A DNA stretch of 64,000 nucleotides from an uncultured Ruminococcus sp. (GCA_902800795.1 CADCFQ010000003.1:62001-126000); one strand, 5' to 3'. Shown: positions 50,384 through 59,856, counted from the first letter of the stretch. The notes: generated from the letters alone by a model not told the origin. Translations and numbers: made by a program.

Positions 50384-50395
50384 GGGGGAGAAACG

Positions 50396-52648
50396 ATGAG
50401 AAACCCGCTTATCAAACGAATACCCAGAGAATATAAGAGCGAGCTCGGAAAGCAGCTTGCGGTCTTTGCGTTTTTCGTCCTAATAATCGGTGCTGTATCG
50501 GGGTTCATCGTTGCCGCCGACAGCCTGATAAAGTCCTATAATGACAGCTTTGAAAAATACAATATCGAGGATGGAAACTTCGAGCTTATGGAAAAAGCAG
50601 ACGATGAGCTGCTTCGGTCCATCGAGGACGAGGGAAAGATAACCCTTTATGAGAACTTCTACAAGCAGGAGGAGACCAAGAGCTTCGAGAGCAAGCTTCG
50701 CATCTTCGGAGAGAGAGACGAGATAGACCTTGTGGACCTTCTGGAGGGAGATATGCCCTCGGGCAGCAGCGAGATAGCGATAGACCGCCTTTATGCCCAA
50801 AACCACAAGCTTGAAAAGGGCAGCACCATAAAGCTTGAAGAAAAGACACTTACCGTCAGCGGCATAGTTGCGCTGTCGGATTACTCGGCGCTGTTTGAAA
50901 ACCCCTCGGATATGATGTTCGACAACGATATGTTCGGCGTCGGAGTCATGACGGACGAGGGCTTTGAAGCGCTTCGTGACAACCACATCCATTACAGCTA
51001 TTCCTGGCTTTATGACAGCAAGCCCAAGAACGACGAGCAGGCCGAAAAAATGAGCGAGGAGCTTATAAAGGTCATCTCTCCCAAGGCACAGCTGACAAAC
51101 TTCATCCCGGAGTTTTCTAACCAGGCGATAGTTTTCACCGGCAACGATATGACAGGCGACCGCACATCCATAATCGTTTTTCTGTATATCACCGTGGTGA
51201 TACTTGCCTTTGTGTTCTCCATAACTATCGACAGCTCCATAACCGCCGAGGCAGGCGTTATCGGAACGCTGCGTGCTTCCGGCTATACAAGGGGCGAGCT
51301 TCTTCGCCACTACCTGATAGTGCCTACCCTCACCCTGCTGGCAGGCGCTCTGGTCGGAAACATCCTGGCCTACACCGTTCTTGAAAAATACATGGCCCAG
51401 GCTTATCTTTTAAGTTATTCGCTGACGTCCTACAAGGTCCTGTTCAATGCGGACGCCTTTATCTACACGACTGTTGTGCCTATGGCGATAATGCTTGTGA
51501 TAAACATCATTACCCTCACAGCAAAGCTGCGGCTCTCGCCGCTGAAATTTTTGCGCCGTGACCTTAGCCGCCGCAAAAAGAAAAAGGCCTTCCGCCTTAA
51601 CACAAAAATACCTATCATCATCCGTTTCCGCCTGAGGATAATCTTCCAGAATATGCCCGGCTATATCACCCTGGTCATCGGCTCGTTCCTTGCAAACGCT
51701 ATCCTGCTTTTCGGAATGATATTCAACCCGATGCTCCTTGACTATCAGGAAAAGGTCAAGGACAATATGCTGGCTCCCAGCATCTGCGTCCTCAAAGCTG
51801 ATGCCGAGACCACAGAAAAGACTGCCGAAAAAGCAAAGATGATAAGCCTTACCTCCCACGTCGAGGGCTATGTCAAGGAAGACATCCCGATATACGGGAT
51901 AAAGGAGAACAGCCGCTTCATCAGATTTGACCACGACACCGACGGGCTCATCTTCTCCTCCTCCTACCGTGACAAATACGGTCTCAGCGAGGGTGACACG
52001 GTGGAGCTCAAGCAGCAGTACGGCAGCAAAAAGTTCAAGCTGAAAGTCGGCGGCTTCTATGAATATCCTGCGGCTCTTGCGATATTCACGGACTACGACA
52101 GCTTTGATGAGCTGTTCAAGGGAGAGGAAGCGCTCAATGTTATCTTCTCGAACAAAAAGCCGGATGACATCGACGATATGCTGATAGCATCAACTATCAC
52201 CGAAGCTGACCTCACAAAGACCTCACGCCAGCTGATACGCTCCTTCAGCAGCCTTACGAGCGTGTTCCTTGTGTTCGGTATAGTTATGTCTGCGCTGGTG
52301 ATCTATCTGCTTGCAAAGATAATCATCGAAAAGAACGAGCAGTCTATCTCGATGACAAAGATACTAGGCTACTCCGACCGGGAGATAAACGGCCTTTACA
52401 TCCGCTCCACCACTATCGTGGCTATCGGCTCGATACTCCTGACTATCCCTCTGGCATATTTAGTGCTTTCCAAAGCCTTTGAAGTTATTTTCCGCTCCTT
52501 TGCGGGATACTTTGAGTTCACGGTATCGCCGCTGACGCTTATCCGGGCAGGTCTTCTGGGAGTCGCCGTCTATGTAGTGATAGCGCTCCTGCTGATAAGA
52601 AAAGTAAAGCGCATCAAACTCGCCGAAGCCCTAAAGAACGTTGAATAA
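50396..52648 (+). CDS. FtsX-like ABC transporter permease
   Basis: A 750-aa membrane protein with the two-copy FtsX layout: helix 1 at about 22-42, a roughly 200-residue extracellular domain, three helices at about 262-380, a second half with a helix at about 425-450, another extracellular domain (about 450-620) and three closing helices (about 625-740). The region L-R-A-S-G-Y-T-R-G-E and K-I-L-G-Y-S-D-R-E are the two coupling helices that contact the ATPase. It forms the exporter with the upstream gene; cargo is unknown. Confidence 0.92.
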   Translation: MRNPLIKRIPREYKSELGKQLAVFAFFVLIIGAVSGFIVAADSLIKSYNDSFEKYNIEDGNFELMEKADDELLRSIEDEGKITLYENFYKQEETKSFESKLRIFGERDEIDLVDLLEGDMPSGSSEIAIDRLYAQNHKLEKGSTIKLEEKTLTVSGIVALSDYSALFENPSDMMFDNDMFGVGVMTDEGFEALRDNHIHYSYSWLYDSKPKNDEQAEKMSEELIKVISPKAQLTNFIPEFSNQAIVFTGNDMTGDRTSIIVFLYITVVILAFVFSITIDSSITAEAGVIGTLRASGYTRGELLRHYLIVPTLTLLAGALVGNILAYTVLEKYMAQAYLLSYSLTSYKVLFNADAFIYTTVVPMAIMLVINIITLTAKLRLSPLKFLRRDLSRRKKKKAFRLNTKIPIIIRFRLRIIFQNMPGYITLVIGSFLANAILLFGMIFNPMLLDYQEKVKDNMLAPSICVLKADAETTEKTAEKAKMISLTSHVEGYVKEDIPIYGIKENSRFIRFDHDTDGLIFSSSYRDKYGLSEGDTVELKQQYGSKKFKLKVGGFYEYPAALAIFTDYDSFDELFKGEEALNVIFSNKKPDDIDDMLIASTITEADLTKTSRQLIRSFSSLTSVFLVFGIVMSALVIYLLAKIIIEKNEQSISMTKILGYSDREINGLYIRSTTIVAIGSILLTIPLAYLVLSKAFEVIFRSFAGYFEFTVSPLTLIRAGLLGVAVYVVIALLLIRKVKRIKLAEALKNVE

Positions 52649-52694
52649 AACAGCAGGATATCTGTCTGACAGAAGCAGACATCCTGTGAAAGAT

Positions 52695-52743
52695 CATAGC
52701 CCCTGCCATTTCCCACAGGAAAGAGCAGGGGCTATGTCTTTTT
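52695..52743 (+). terminator. Terminator of the ABC exporter operon
   Basis: CATAGCCCCTGC (52695-52706) and GCAGGGGCTATG (52725-52736) form a 12-bp stem followed by TCTTTTTC. A further hairpin CAGGAT...ATCCTG precedes it. Confidence 0.85.
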
Positions 52744-52756
52744 CAGAAAAGCGTCC

Positions 52757-53299
52757 TCAGATGACACTGAATATCGCGATCACGACGAACGCAAGGATCA
52801 CAGATCCCACACAAAGGAGAAGACAGGTTCCTATAAGCTTCAATGCCATTTTCCCCTTGCGTCCCTTTTCCACCTGTCCCGTCAGGATGTTGAACTCGGG
52901 ATAGTCCATCGCCATAAGCGGCAGGAAGACGACCCCCACGACCAGCGCAAACATCAGACATATCATACCCAGCCACATATGAGTTTCCTGCTCGGTCTGG
53001 GCGTCATATCCAATCAGCAGCCACGCAAAAAAGTGCATGACGAATATAAATATGTAAAACCTGTTTCTCAGTTTCAGCCATGCCTTGAGTTTTTCACGGT
53101 TGGCAAAATAGCCCTGACTGCTCTGCTCGAGATTCTGTACCCTCTGGCGGTAGTATTCCACCTGTGCCTCCTCTTTGAGCTCGTCAAAGCCCACCTGCAT
53201 CCCGCAGTAGGGACACACAGCAAAATAGGTATCCTTGCCCCTTATCGCTTCACCGCCGCAGTAACGGCAGCGAAATGTTACCTGATCCTGATCGTTCAT
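52757..53299 (-). CDS. Zinc-ribbon membrane protein, unknown
   Basis: A 180-aa protein with an N-terminal zinc ribbon, C-R-Y-C-G-G and C-P-Y-C-G-M, then a coiled region (E-Y-Y-R-Q-R-V-Q-N-L-E) and three transmembrane helices (about 80-98, 108-130, 152-178). CAGGTGACATTT precedes the start at 53299. No named family recognised; zinc-ribbon plus membrane proteins of this size are common in Clostridia. Confidence 0.75.
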   Translation of the reverse strand: MNDQDQVTFRCRYCGGEAIRGKDTYFAVCPYCGMQVGFDELKEEAQVEYYRQRVQNLEQSSQGYFANREKLKAWLKLRNRFYIFIFVMHFFAWLLIGYDAQTEQETHMWLGMICLMFALVVGVVFLPLMAMDYPEFNILTGQVEKGRKGKMALKLIGTCLLLCVGSVILAFVVIAIFSVI

Positions 53300-53378
53300 A
53301 AATGTCACCTGCATATATTTTTATCGTTAACCCGATTATAACACATAGCCCACCTTTCGTCAACAGCCGGCAAAGCAC

Positions 53379-53407
53379 TTGACGGCGAAAGCTTTATGTT
53401 TTATAAT
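53379..53407 (+). promoter_or_regulatory. Promoter of the APH-like gene
   Basis: TTGACG (53379-53384), a 17-base spacer and TATAAT (53402-53407). Confidence 0.82.
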
Positions 53408-53433
53408 GATACAGACCGAAGGGATGTGGAAAA

Positions 53434-54216
53434 ATGAAACGTGTTAAGACTACCGCTGACCTGTCAGCTTATCCCGGGCAGATAGCAAGGCTCCTTGAAG
53501 GCGCCGACATTTATGACAGCAGCTGTTCTCCTATGGCAAAGGTGAGCTTTATAGACAAGGACGGCGGGATATTTCTTAAAGAAGCAGCCGCAGGCACTCT
53601 CGCTGACGAAGCGCAGATGCACGACCTTTTTCACAGCCTGAGACTGACTTCAGAAGTCCTGATTTATGAAACGCAAGCCGGAAAAGACTATCTTGTTACC
53701 CGGAGAGTCAAAGGCGAGGACTGCACGAACAGCCTGTACATTACGGAGCCCGAAAGGCTCTGCGACACCGTAAGCACACAGCTAAGAGCTCTGCATGAGA
53801 TAAAACTAAAAAACACAAAGCTTCCCGACAGGAACGAAAGCTACCGACAGGCCGTCCTCTCGGGCAAAGGCAAATTCGAGCCCGGGCTTTTTGAGGGGAT
53901 ATGGGACTTTTCATCCATTGAGCAGGCAAAGCAGGAAGCCCTTGAAGGTGTTTCCTTGCTGGAGAGCGATGCTCTTATCCACGGCGACTACTGTCTGCCG
54001 AACATAATGCTCGATAACTGGGAGTTTTCGGGCTTTATCGACCTTGGGGGCGCCGGAGCAGGAGACCGCTATTTCGATATCCTGTGGGGGATATGGACGC
54101 TTAAATTCAACCTCGGCACAGCAAGGCTCAGCCAGCGCTTTATAGACGGCTACGGCAGAGACCTTATCGACAGGGACAAGCTCCGCCTTATCGCAGCAAT
54201 AGAAGCGCTGACATGA
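53434..54216 (+). CDS. Aminoglycoside phosphotransferase-like kinase
   Basis: A 260-aa small-molecule kinase of the APH/choline kinase fold. The Brenner motif is H-G-D-Y-C-L-P-N-I-M-L (catalytic Asp, then Asn), followed by the metal motif F-I-D-L-G-G-A-G-A-G-D. The N-lobe has I-F-L-K-E-A (nucleotide Lys). It is closest in layout to APH(3')-type enzymes, yet the G-G-A-G-A-G-D loop is shared with them and many non-resistance homologues exist. Resistance to kanamycin-type drugs is possible but not shown. GAAGGGATG precedes the start. Confidence 0.85.
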   Translation: MKRVKTTADLSAYPGQIARLLEGADIYDSSCSPMAKVSFIDKDGGIFLKEAAAGTLADEAQMHDLFHSLRLTSEVLIYETQAGKDYLVTRRVKGEDCTNSLYITEPERLCDTVSTQLRALHEIKLKNTKLPDRNESYRQAVLSGKGKFEPGLFEGIWDFSSIEQAKQEALEGVSLLESDALIHGDYCLPNIMLDNWEFSGFIDLGGAGAGDRYFDILWGIWTLKFNLGTARLSQRFIDGYGRDLIDRDKLRLIAAIEALT

Positions 54217-54260
54217 TCAAAGATAAGCGCAAAATTTCCGGCCGAAAGCCCTTATTTTTC

Positions 54261-54290
54261 AGCCGCTGTAAAAAGCGGCCTTTTGCTTTG
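54261..54290 (+). terminator. Terminator of the APH-like gene
   Basis: GCCGCT and AGCGGC pair around GTAAAA and are followed by CTTTTGCTTT. Confidence 0.65.
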
Positions 54291-54363
54291 TTAGATATGC
54301 TGTGCTGGCATCGTTTACAGTGGATAACTATTTGTTATAATTGATAGTTTTTGTTTCAGTTTA

Positions 54364-54392
54364 TTGAAAATCTTAAAATAATCTGCTATAAT
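54364..54392 (+). promoter_or_regulatory. Promoter of the lipoprotein gene
   Basis: TTGAAA (54364-54369), a 17-base spacer and TATAAT (54387-54392). Confidence 0.78.
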
Positions 54393-54477
54393 TTAAGCGT
54401 TGGAAAACAGGCGGCAAAGGCCGCATATCAAAGCAGCAGAGCCAGGGGCTTTGCTTATTGAAAGGTTGGTTATTTTT

Positions 54478-55389
54478 ATGAAAAAGGTACTTGCATCAGT
54501 ACTCGCACTGACAATGACAGCAGTGATGTTCACATCCTGCGGCGATTCTGACAGCTCTTCCAAGTCAGAGTCCAAGGCAGCTTCCTCTTCCAAGGCAGCG
54601 GAGACCACTACAACTACCACAACAGCAGAGACCACAACAACAGCGGCAGAGAGCGAGGCTCCTTCCGAGTCCGAGGCTGACACCAGCGAGGCTGAAGGCC
54701 CTGCAGAGTTTGACATCACAAAGGTAAACGGCTACGACGAGAACGCTACCGAGACCGTATTAGAGTTTACCGATCAGGTTTCCGATGCGTGGGTAAACGG
54801 ACTTGGCTCCTATGTTATGGACGATGTAAGCGGCGATGACTTTATCGACGGAAGAACATTCGACAGAGACAAGGATGTTCATATGGTAGTTGAGTTTGCT
54901 TATACCGAAAGCTTTGAGAACATGATAAAGGACGGAGTTACCGATCAGCATATGACTCAGATCGTTATCGGACCTGCTCATGCTAACGGCTGGAACAAGT
55001 TCGGCGAGACATATGAGGGACTTATCAGCGATTATCCTTCGCTCAACGATCCTAACCTTACCGAATATGTAAAGGCAAACGGCGAGGATATGGCTACGCC
55101 CGAGACAAAGGATGTTAAGCCCAAGACCGACCAGGTATGGCCTGATGTATTCATCAAGGAAGACGGCTTCATCAAGATCGGAAACCACGATGTTACATCC
55201 ATCGAGTTCACCATTCCTGCCGCTGAGATAAACAAGCTCATCGACAACGCAGAGGTGATCCCCGATGACGAAGAGCACTGGGGCGACGGCGTTCTGTTCC
55301 AGATCGGCGGAAATATGTACATCACCAAGATCACGATCGATCAGGGCAACGTATTCCTCAGATCGCAGATCGCAGAGAGCGGAATGTAA
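54478..55389 (+). CDS. Lipoprotein with Ser/Thr-rich stalk, unknown
   Basis: A 303-aa lipoprotein. Signal peptide M-K-K-V-L-A-S-V-L-A-L-T-M-T-A-V-M-F-T-S-C, with the acylated Cys in F-T-S-C-G. A low-complexity Ser/Lys/Thr/Glu stalk (about 22-75) carries a folded domain (about 80-303) rich in Asp and aromatic residues, with no family I recognise. An in-frame ATG at 54400 is ignored because the signal peptide starts at 54478. A strong terminator follows. Confidence 0.8.
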   Translation: MKKVLASVLALTMTAVMFTSCGDSDSSSKSESKAASSSKAAETTTTTTTAETTTTAAESEAPSESEADTSEAEGPAEFDITKVNGYDENATETVLEFTDQVSDAWVNGLGSYVMDDVSGDDFIDGRTFDRDKDVHMVVEFAYTESFENMIKDGVTDQHMTQIVIGPAHANGWNKFGETYEGLISDYPSLNDPNLTEYVKANGEDMATPETKDVKPKTDQVWPDVFIKEDGFIKIGNHDVTSIEFTIPAAEINKLIDNAEVIPDDEEHWGDGVLFQIGGNMYITKITIDQGNVFLRSQIAESGM

Positions 55390-55424
55390 TTTCCCAAAAT
55401 TCCAAGCTGTCATACCGGGCATCC

Positions 55425-55458
55425 CTTCCGTGGGATGCCCGGTTTTTTGTGCGCAAAA
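55425..55458 (+). terminator. Terminator of the lipoprotein gene
   Basis: CCGGGCATCCC and GGGATGCCCGG form an 11-bp stem followed by six Ts. Confidence 0.9.
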
Positions 55459-55462
55459 AAGA

Positions 55463-55493
55463 GCATTCCCAAAGGAACGCTCTTTCGTTATCA
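55463..55493 (-). terminator. Terminator of the channel operon
   Basis: On the minus strand GAGCGTTCC and GGAATGCTC pair around a TTTG loop, one G-T pair, followed by TTTTTT. Confidence 0.85.
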
Positions 55494-55498
55494 CATTT

Positions 55499-56470
55499 TC
55501 ATTTCTGTTCGTCTTCCGGCTTTCCGGGGTCTGCTTCTTCCTCTTTTTGCGGCTCTTCCGGCGAAGCATCGGGCTCCTGCTCTCCGGCCTCGTCTTCCTT
55601 CTTTTCGGCAGCCGCTTCCTTATCGTGCTGCTCCTCGGTCTTTGACTCGTTATAGAAGTTTACTATTATCGAGGTTATCACCGCAACAACGATGATACCG
55701 TAGATTCCCAGCAGCACCGATATCATCCTTCCAAGGAAGGTGACGGCGGTGAAATCTCCGAAGCCGATAGTGGTCACCAGCGCAAAGCAGTACCACAAAG
55801 CATCCGAATAAGAATTTATACCGGGTTCTTCGGACCTCAGCACAACAGATGACGCCGCTATCAAAAGCACAAGTCCCGAAAGGACCTGGGGCGCCAGCGA
55901 GCGGGTGGCTATCGACAGAAGAAGCTTATACTTTATCTGAGAAAGTGATATGAATATCAGCCTGTAAAGCTCCTGCAAGAACACACATATGGACACCACA
56001 CCAACAGCCATGACCGGCGATATCTCATCCGAGACCACCATAGAGAAAGCTGTGAGCAAAAGAAAGATTATCAGAAGGATGTACAGAATAAGCTTTATAA
56101 CACGCTTTTTCTTCGAGAAAGATATTATCATCGAATAGACCAGTGTCAGACAGTAGATAGCTGCCGACACCTTCAGCGCACGATCACTGTGACCGAACAT
56201 CACCAGCAGCGAGCATATAAAGAACGTCGCCGCATATCCCATGCGCTTTACATATTCGTGCTTCTCGAGCTTGCCGACATACTCGGCTTTCATATAATCA
56301 GACAGGGACATAAGAATGAACATCGTCGATGTCATGACACAGTATCCCATTGTGACCTTTTTGTAGCTTATGAGCCTTACGGAAAGCATCAGAACGATAA
56401 GGCAGAGCACCGCTTCAAATATCATGAAAAATGCTTTTCTGTTAAGCAAAGCCGGTTTCTTTTCAGCCAT
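55499..56470 (-). CDS. Potassium channel-family membrane protein
   Basis: A 323-aa protein with about seven transmembrane helices. The last pair encloses the pore with selectivity filter T-T-I-G-F-G-D-F, followed by helix G-R-M-I-S-V-L-L-G-I-Y-G-I-I-V-V. The five N-terminal helices resemble a voltage-sensor-like bundle but lack a clear S4 Arg ladder. The C-terminal tail (about 270-323) is a disordered Glu/Lys-rich segment. It lies 11 bp after the unknown membrane protein gene, so the two are co-transcribed. Confidence 0.88.
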   Translation of the reverse strand: MAEKKPALLNRKAFFMIFEAVLCLIVLMLSVRLISYKKVTMGYCVMTSTMFILMSLSDYMKAEYVGKLEKHEYVKRMGYAATFFICSLLVMFGHSDRALKVSAAIYCLTLVYSMIISFSKKKRVIKLILYILLIIFLLLTAFSMVVSDEISPVMAVGVVSICVFLQELYRLIFISLSQIKYKLLLSIATRSLAPQVLSGLVLLIAASSVVLRSEEPGINSYSDALWYCFALVTTIGFGDFTAVTFLGRMISVLLGIYGIIVVAVITSIIVNFYNESKTEEQHDKEAAAEKKEDEAGEQEPDASPEEPQKEEEADPGKPEDEQK

Positions 56471-56481
56471 ATTCTACTCCT

Positions 56482-57732
56482 TTATCCTGCCATCTGCAAA
56501 AACTGTGCGGAAGATACAAGCAGAGCATCGATATACAAAAATACGATCACGGCAACGCCTGCCACAGGGATGAGAATATCTATCAGATTGTTGCTGTGCT
56601 TTCTTGTATAGGAGAACAGCAGCAGGAAAGGTATTACCGAAATAAGTCCCGATGCGTCTCCGAATCCCATGCTGTTTACCACCTTGGTGGCTGTGTCGAA
56701 GTCGCAGTGAGCATAGGCTATGTAGAGCGAGCCTGCTATAACCACGAGTATTACATCGAGCAGCGCAAAGATGAGTATCATCTTTGTCATGAACAGCGAG
56801 AACTGGAACGAATTTGTTCTGGTCGTCAGGAAGCGCTGATAATCCTCCGGGGTCTTGCCGTGTTTAATAAAGTAGCGCTCACGGTTCTTCATATAGAACG
56901 CCACGATAACGAACAGAACGAACACCACCGGCGACTTGGTAGTAAGGAAAGGATAGATGCCGAAAGGCAGTGTTACTGTCTTTGTTGCGGCAAGTATCTT
57001 GAGCGTTACGCAGACGCCTTCATAAATGACAGGCAAAGCCACCAGCGAACGGAAGATGTATATCTTCTTGCCCTGGAACAGTTTCTTAGGAACATAGTTT
57101 ACAAAGAACACAACCAGCGTAAACAGGATAACGTCCATGAAAATGTTGAACGTAAAGTATCCGGCTTCGCTGCCGCTCTCGGCAAAGAGCTTTCTTATAG
57201 ACTCGGTGGCCGCCTCTCTTGATCCCATCAGAGCGGTGCCTATCCTTATCATATAACGCTCATAAACAAAGAAGAATCCCGCTATCATGCCGCCTGCCGC
57301 CATGCCGAACTTGATGAGCATCCCACGGTAGGTGTCTTTTCCGTTTATGAGTATCGCAAAGGTCGCAATGAGCAAAAGCGGCAGCGCAAGCTCATAACTG
57401 TTCTCGAGGATCTTCATGAGCACCTTGTTGCCCGCAAGGGTTGGGTGGAGCTCCTTGGTGACGTTCAGGATGGTGCCTATCTGCGACATAATGATAAACG
57501 CCCATGCGATCATCTTGAAGGCTCTGTAAGAAAGAGGCCCCAGATATTTCATATCATTCTCTTCGGTGACCTCATATATCTTCGGACGCTGTTTCTTTTT
57601 AGCCTCCTTGCCGTTTTCCGAGGTCTCGTCCTTTGCCGCAGTCACCTCTTCGGTGATATCCTCTTTTGCGTCAGCGGCCTCAGCCGGCTGCGTGATCTCT
57701 TCTTCGACTGTGGTTTCGATCTTTTCAGTCAT
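56482..57732 (-). CDS. Multi-pass membrane protein, unknown
   Basis: A 416-aa protein. The first 60 residues are acidic and disordered (E-T-T-V-E-E-E-I-T-Q-P), then eight or so transmembrane helices from about 72 to 410. No transporter motif is recognised. Being the first gene of the operon with a potassium channel suggests a role in ion or membrane-potential control. Its promoter contains a palindrome in the spacer. Confidence 0.7.
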   Translation of the reverse strand: MTEKIETTVEEEITQPAEAADAKEDITEEVTAAKDETSENGKEAKKKQRPKIYEVTEENDMKYLGPLSYRAFKMIAWAFIIMSQIGTILNVTKELHPTLAGNKVLMKILENSYELALPLLLIATFAILINGKDTYRGMLIKFGMAAGGMIAGFFFVYERYMIRIGTALMGSREAATESIRKLFAESGSEAGYFTFNIFMDVILFTLVVFFVNYVPKKLFQGKKIYIFRSLVALPVIYEGVCVTLKILAATKTVTLPFGIYPFLTTKSPVVFVLFVIVAFYMKNRERYFIKHGKTPEDYQRFLTTRTNSFQFSLFMTKMILIFALLDVILVVIAGSLYIAYAHCDFDTATKVVNSMGFGDASGLISVIPFLLLFSYTRKHSNNLIDILIPVAGVAVIVFLYIDALLVSSAQFLQMAG

Positions 57733-57801
57733 AAAAATACCTTCTCCCCGTTTTGTGATTTATAAAAAGTATCGGTCAGATCATCCGGACTATACGAAAG
57801 C

Positions 57802-57830
57802 ATTATATCATGATTGACATGATAAGTCAA
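57802..57830 (-). promoter_or_regulatory. Promoter of the membrane protein/channel operon with internal operator
   Basis: On the minus strand TTGACT (57830-57825), a 17-base spacer and TATAAT (57807-57802). The palindrome TATCATGATTGACATGATA (57806-57824) fills the spacer, a classic repressor site. Confidence 0.8.
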
Positions 57831-58085
57831 GAAACGACGGCAGGCGTGTACGCCTGGTGCTCGCCGCACGGCTAATCCCCTGGCGGATGATTATCGCTTT
57901 GTTGTTAAACGGACAAATCAGCTATCTTTCAAGGTTCACGCAGTGGTGCAACTGAAAAGTCCACACAAAGCAATCCCCCTCCCCTTAGGGGAGGGCAGAA
58001 GGAGCTTGTAGTTTACACTAAGCCCCAATGGGTGGGGGCGGCGGTGCAGGTGCTCGCCCCTGCCGGCGAGCACCGCCCCTGCCTG
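57830..58085. repeat. Dispersed repeat, copy 2 (inverted)
   Basis: On the minus strand this repeats the blocks of 46533-46775 in order: CCGCCGCCCCCACCCAT, CTCCCC...GGGGAG, TTTTCAGTTGCAC, TGCGTGAACCTT, TGTCCGTTTAACAACAAA and the AGGCGTACACGCCT palindrome at its end. Confidence 0.75.
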
Positions 58086-58087
58086 CA

Positions 58088-58116
58088 TTGACAAAAGGGG
58101 GATAGCGTGGTATAAT
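58088..58116 (+). promoter_or_regulatory. Promoter of the zinc-ribbon protein gene
   Basis: TTGACA (58088-58093), a 17-base spacer and TATAAT (58111-58116), placed right at the edge of the dispersed repeat. Confidence 0.85.
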
Positions 58117-58145
58117 TTTTGAGTAAAACATTTAATGTAAAGCTC

Positions 58146-58230
58146 GGCGCAAAAATGGTATCTCCCCCGCAGGGGAGAATACCTTTTTACGCTCCTTCCC
58201 GAGCCGCCGCAGGCGGCGAGGACAGACACA
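58146..58230. repeat. Two-hairpin element in the 5' UTR
   Basis: Same layout as 29811-29881: GGTATCTCCCC paired with GGGGAGAATACC then TTTTT, followed by the hairpin GCCGCCGCAGGCGGC. The first hairpin with its T-run could terminate transcription before the gene. Confidence 0.65.
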
Positions 58231-58273
58231 ATGCGGTCAGTTATAAAATACTTAATATAAAGGAGAGATAGGA

Positions 58274-59743
58274 ATGTATTGCATAAAATGCGGAAGCCAG
58301 ATAGCCGATAACTCGGTGTTCTGCCCTTACTGCGGAGCTAAGACGCAGGCGCCGGCACCGGCACCCCAGACCACAGCAGAGGTCTTCGCTGGACCACAGG
58401 ACAGCACAGCGGCAGCAGCAAAGCCAAAAAAGAACCTTAAACTTGCGCTTATCATTATTGCGGTTATAGCCTTTATCGGGCTTGCGGTGGGGATCACGTT
58501 CATCATAGTGGACGCCTTCAAAAAGCCCGGAACAGAGATCGTCAGCGCCTTTGAGAAGACGATGAAAGAGGACTTCAAGGCAGATATTCAGCTGAAAGCA
58601 AATATAAAGGGCATATCCGCTCTTATGGGAAAAGACACCGATGCGAGCAGTACTTCGGCAATGTCCCTGCTGGGCGCTATGGGCATGAAGTATGATGCCG
58701 AGCTCTATGTCAAGGGTAAGGGCGACGACTTCCGTGCAAAGCTGGATCTGGGAATGGCACAGATGAAGGTCGACAGCGAGGGTATGACCTCCAGCATCTC
58801 GACCCAGAGCCTCGGGAACATAATCGGGGGCGCAGACAGCTTCGACGAGGAAAACACAAAAGCCTTTGATGACGAGGATTCAAGGCGCATTTTTGATATC
58901 GTTGCCAGCCGTGATATCCTGAAAGCCGTTTCCGAGGATGAGGAGCTGGACGAGCTGCTCAAAAAGAACTTCTCGGAGAACTATACAAAGCTTGACGATG
59001 TTTTCGAGGAGCTGCTCAACGACACGGACGCTGATTATATCATCGACTACAGCAAAAAGGACGGCGCCTACAACTACACGATAGATGTCAAGAAGCTGGT
59101 CAAAGCTCTGGCAGACAACAAGACCCTTGATATGAAAAAGGACAGCGCCAAGGGCATCAAGGCGTCCATAAAAGAAATCAAACAGGACATTGTAGCAGAC
59201 ATCAGCGTAAGCATCTCCGGAGGAAAGCTGGACACTGTAAAGATAACCCCGAAGATCGACAAGAACGAGATCGGCACCGTGACCATCACCTTCAAGAACT
59301 ACGGCGATGTCAGCGACAAGGACCTTGAATTCAGCGAGTCAAAGACCAACAGCGGTCTCAGCAACGGCGCTCTTGCGCCCTCGATGCTCGGCTATGTGAA
59401 CAAGAGCAAGCTCAAAACAGCAAACGCAAACGCAAAGATGGCTTTCACCGTCATCGCCTCCGAAGCCACCGACCTTGAGGTAGACGGCGAATACGTTCCT
59501 TCGGGGACGTATAACTTCCAGATAGAGAACTATGACCCGGATGACAAGATACAGGCAAGCCTGTATGAGAACTTCAGCTATCTCGGAGACAAAATGGGCG
59601 AGATATATTACGTTATCGACAGCGACGGATCTGTGAAGTTCGTCCAGTGGAGACAGGACAGCTCGTCCTTTATCGGACAGTATCCCGGACCTGCCACGAA
59701 CACCGACGATACCATCGAATGGGGAACATTCACGACCTACTGA
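58274..59743 (+). CDS. Zinc-ribbon protein with one membrane helix and large extracellular domain
   Basis: A 489-aa protein. N-terminal zinc ribbon C-I-K-C-G...C-P-Y-C-G (residues 3-21), an Ala/Pro/Thr linker, one transmembrane helix at about 56-79, then about 400 residues predicted outside the cell, rich in Lys/Asp with beta and helical stretches. The middle (about 95-350) resembles lipoprotein-like DUF domains seen in YvlB/TcaA-type proteins, which share the zinc-ribbon-TM-extracellular order. GGAGAGATAGGA precedes the start. Function unknown; a wall-stress sensor role like TcaA is possible. Confidence 0.8.
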   Translation: MYCIKCGSQIADNSVFCPYCGAKTQAPAPAPQTTAEVFAGPQDSTAAAAKPKKNLKLALIIIAVIAFIGLAVGITFIIVDAFKKPGTEIVSAFEKTMKEDFKADIQLKANIKGISALMGKDTDASSTSAMSLLGAMGMKYDAELYVKGKGDDFRAKLDLGMAQMKVDSEGMTSSISTQSLGNIIGGADSFDEENTKAFDDEDSRRIFDIVASRDILKAVSEDEELDELLKKNFSENYTKLDDVFEELLNDTDADYIIDYSKKDGAYNYTIDVKKLVKALADNKTLDMKKDSAKGIKASIKEIKQDIVADISVSISGGKLDTVKITPKIDKNEIGTVTITFKNYGDVSDKDLEFSESKTNSGLSNGALAPSMLGYVNKSKLKTANANAKMAFTVIASEATDLEVDGEYVPSGTYNFQIENYDPDDKIQASLYENFSYLGDKMGEIYYVIDSDGSVKFVQWRQDSSSFIGQYPGPATNTDDTIEWGTFTTY

Positions 59744-59765
59744 CCCGACATAAATAAACCAAACT

Positions 59766-59812
59766 TCTGCCATTCTGCCGGTTTGAAAGACTTACAGAAT
59801 GGCAGACTTTGT
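59766..59812 (+). terminator. Terminator of the zinc-ribbon protein gene
   Basis: TCTGCCATTCTG (59766-59777) and CAGAATGGCAGA (59795-59806) form a 12-bp stem followed by CTTTGTT. Confidence 0.78.
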
Positions 59813-59856
59813 TATAAATACACAAAAACAGCCGCCAAAATTCTAACTGCTCTTTA

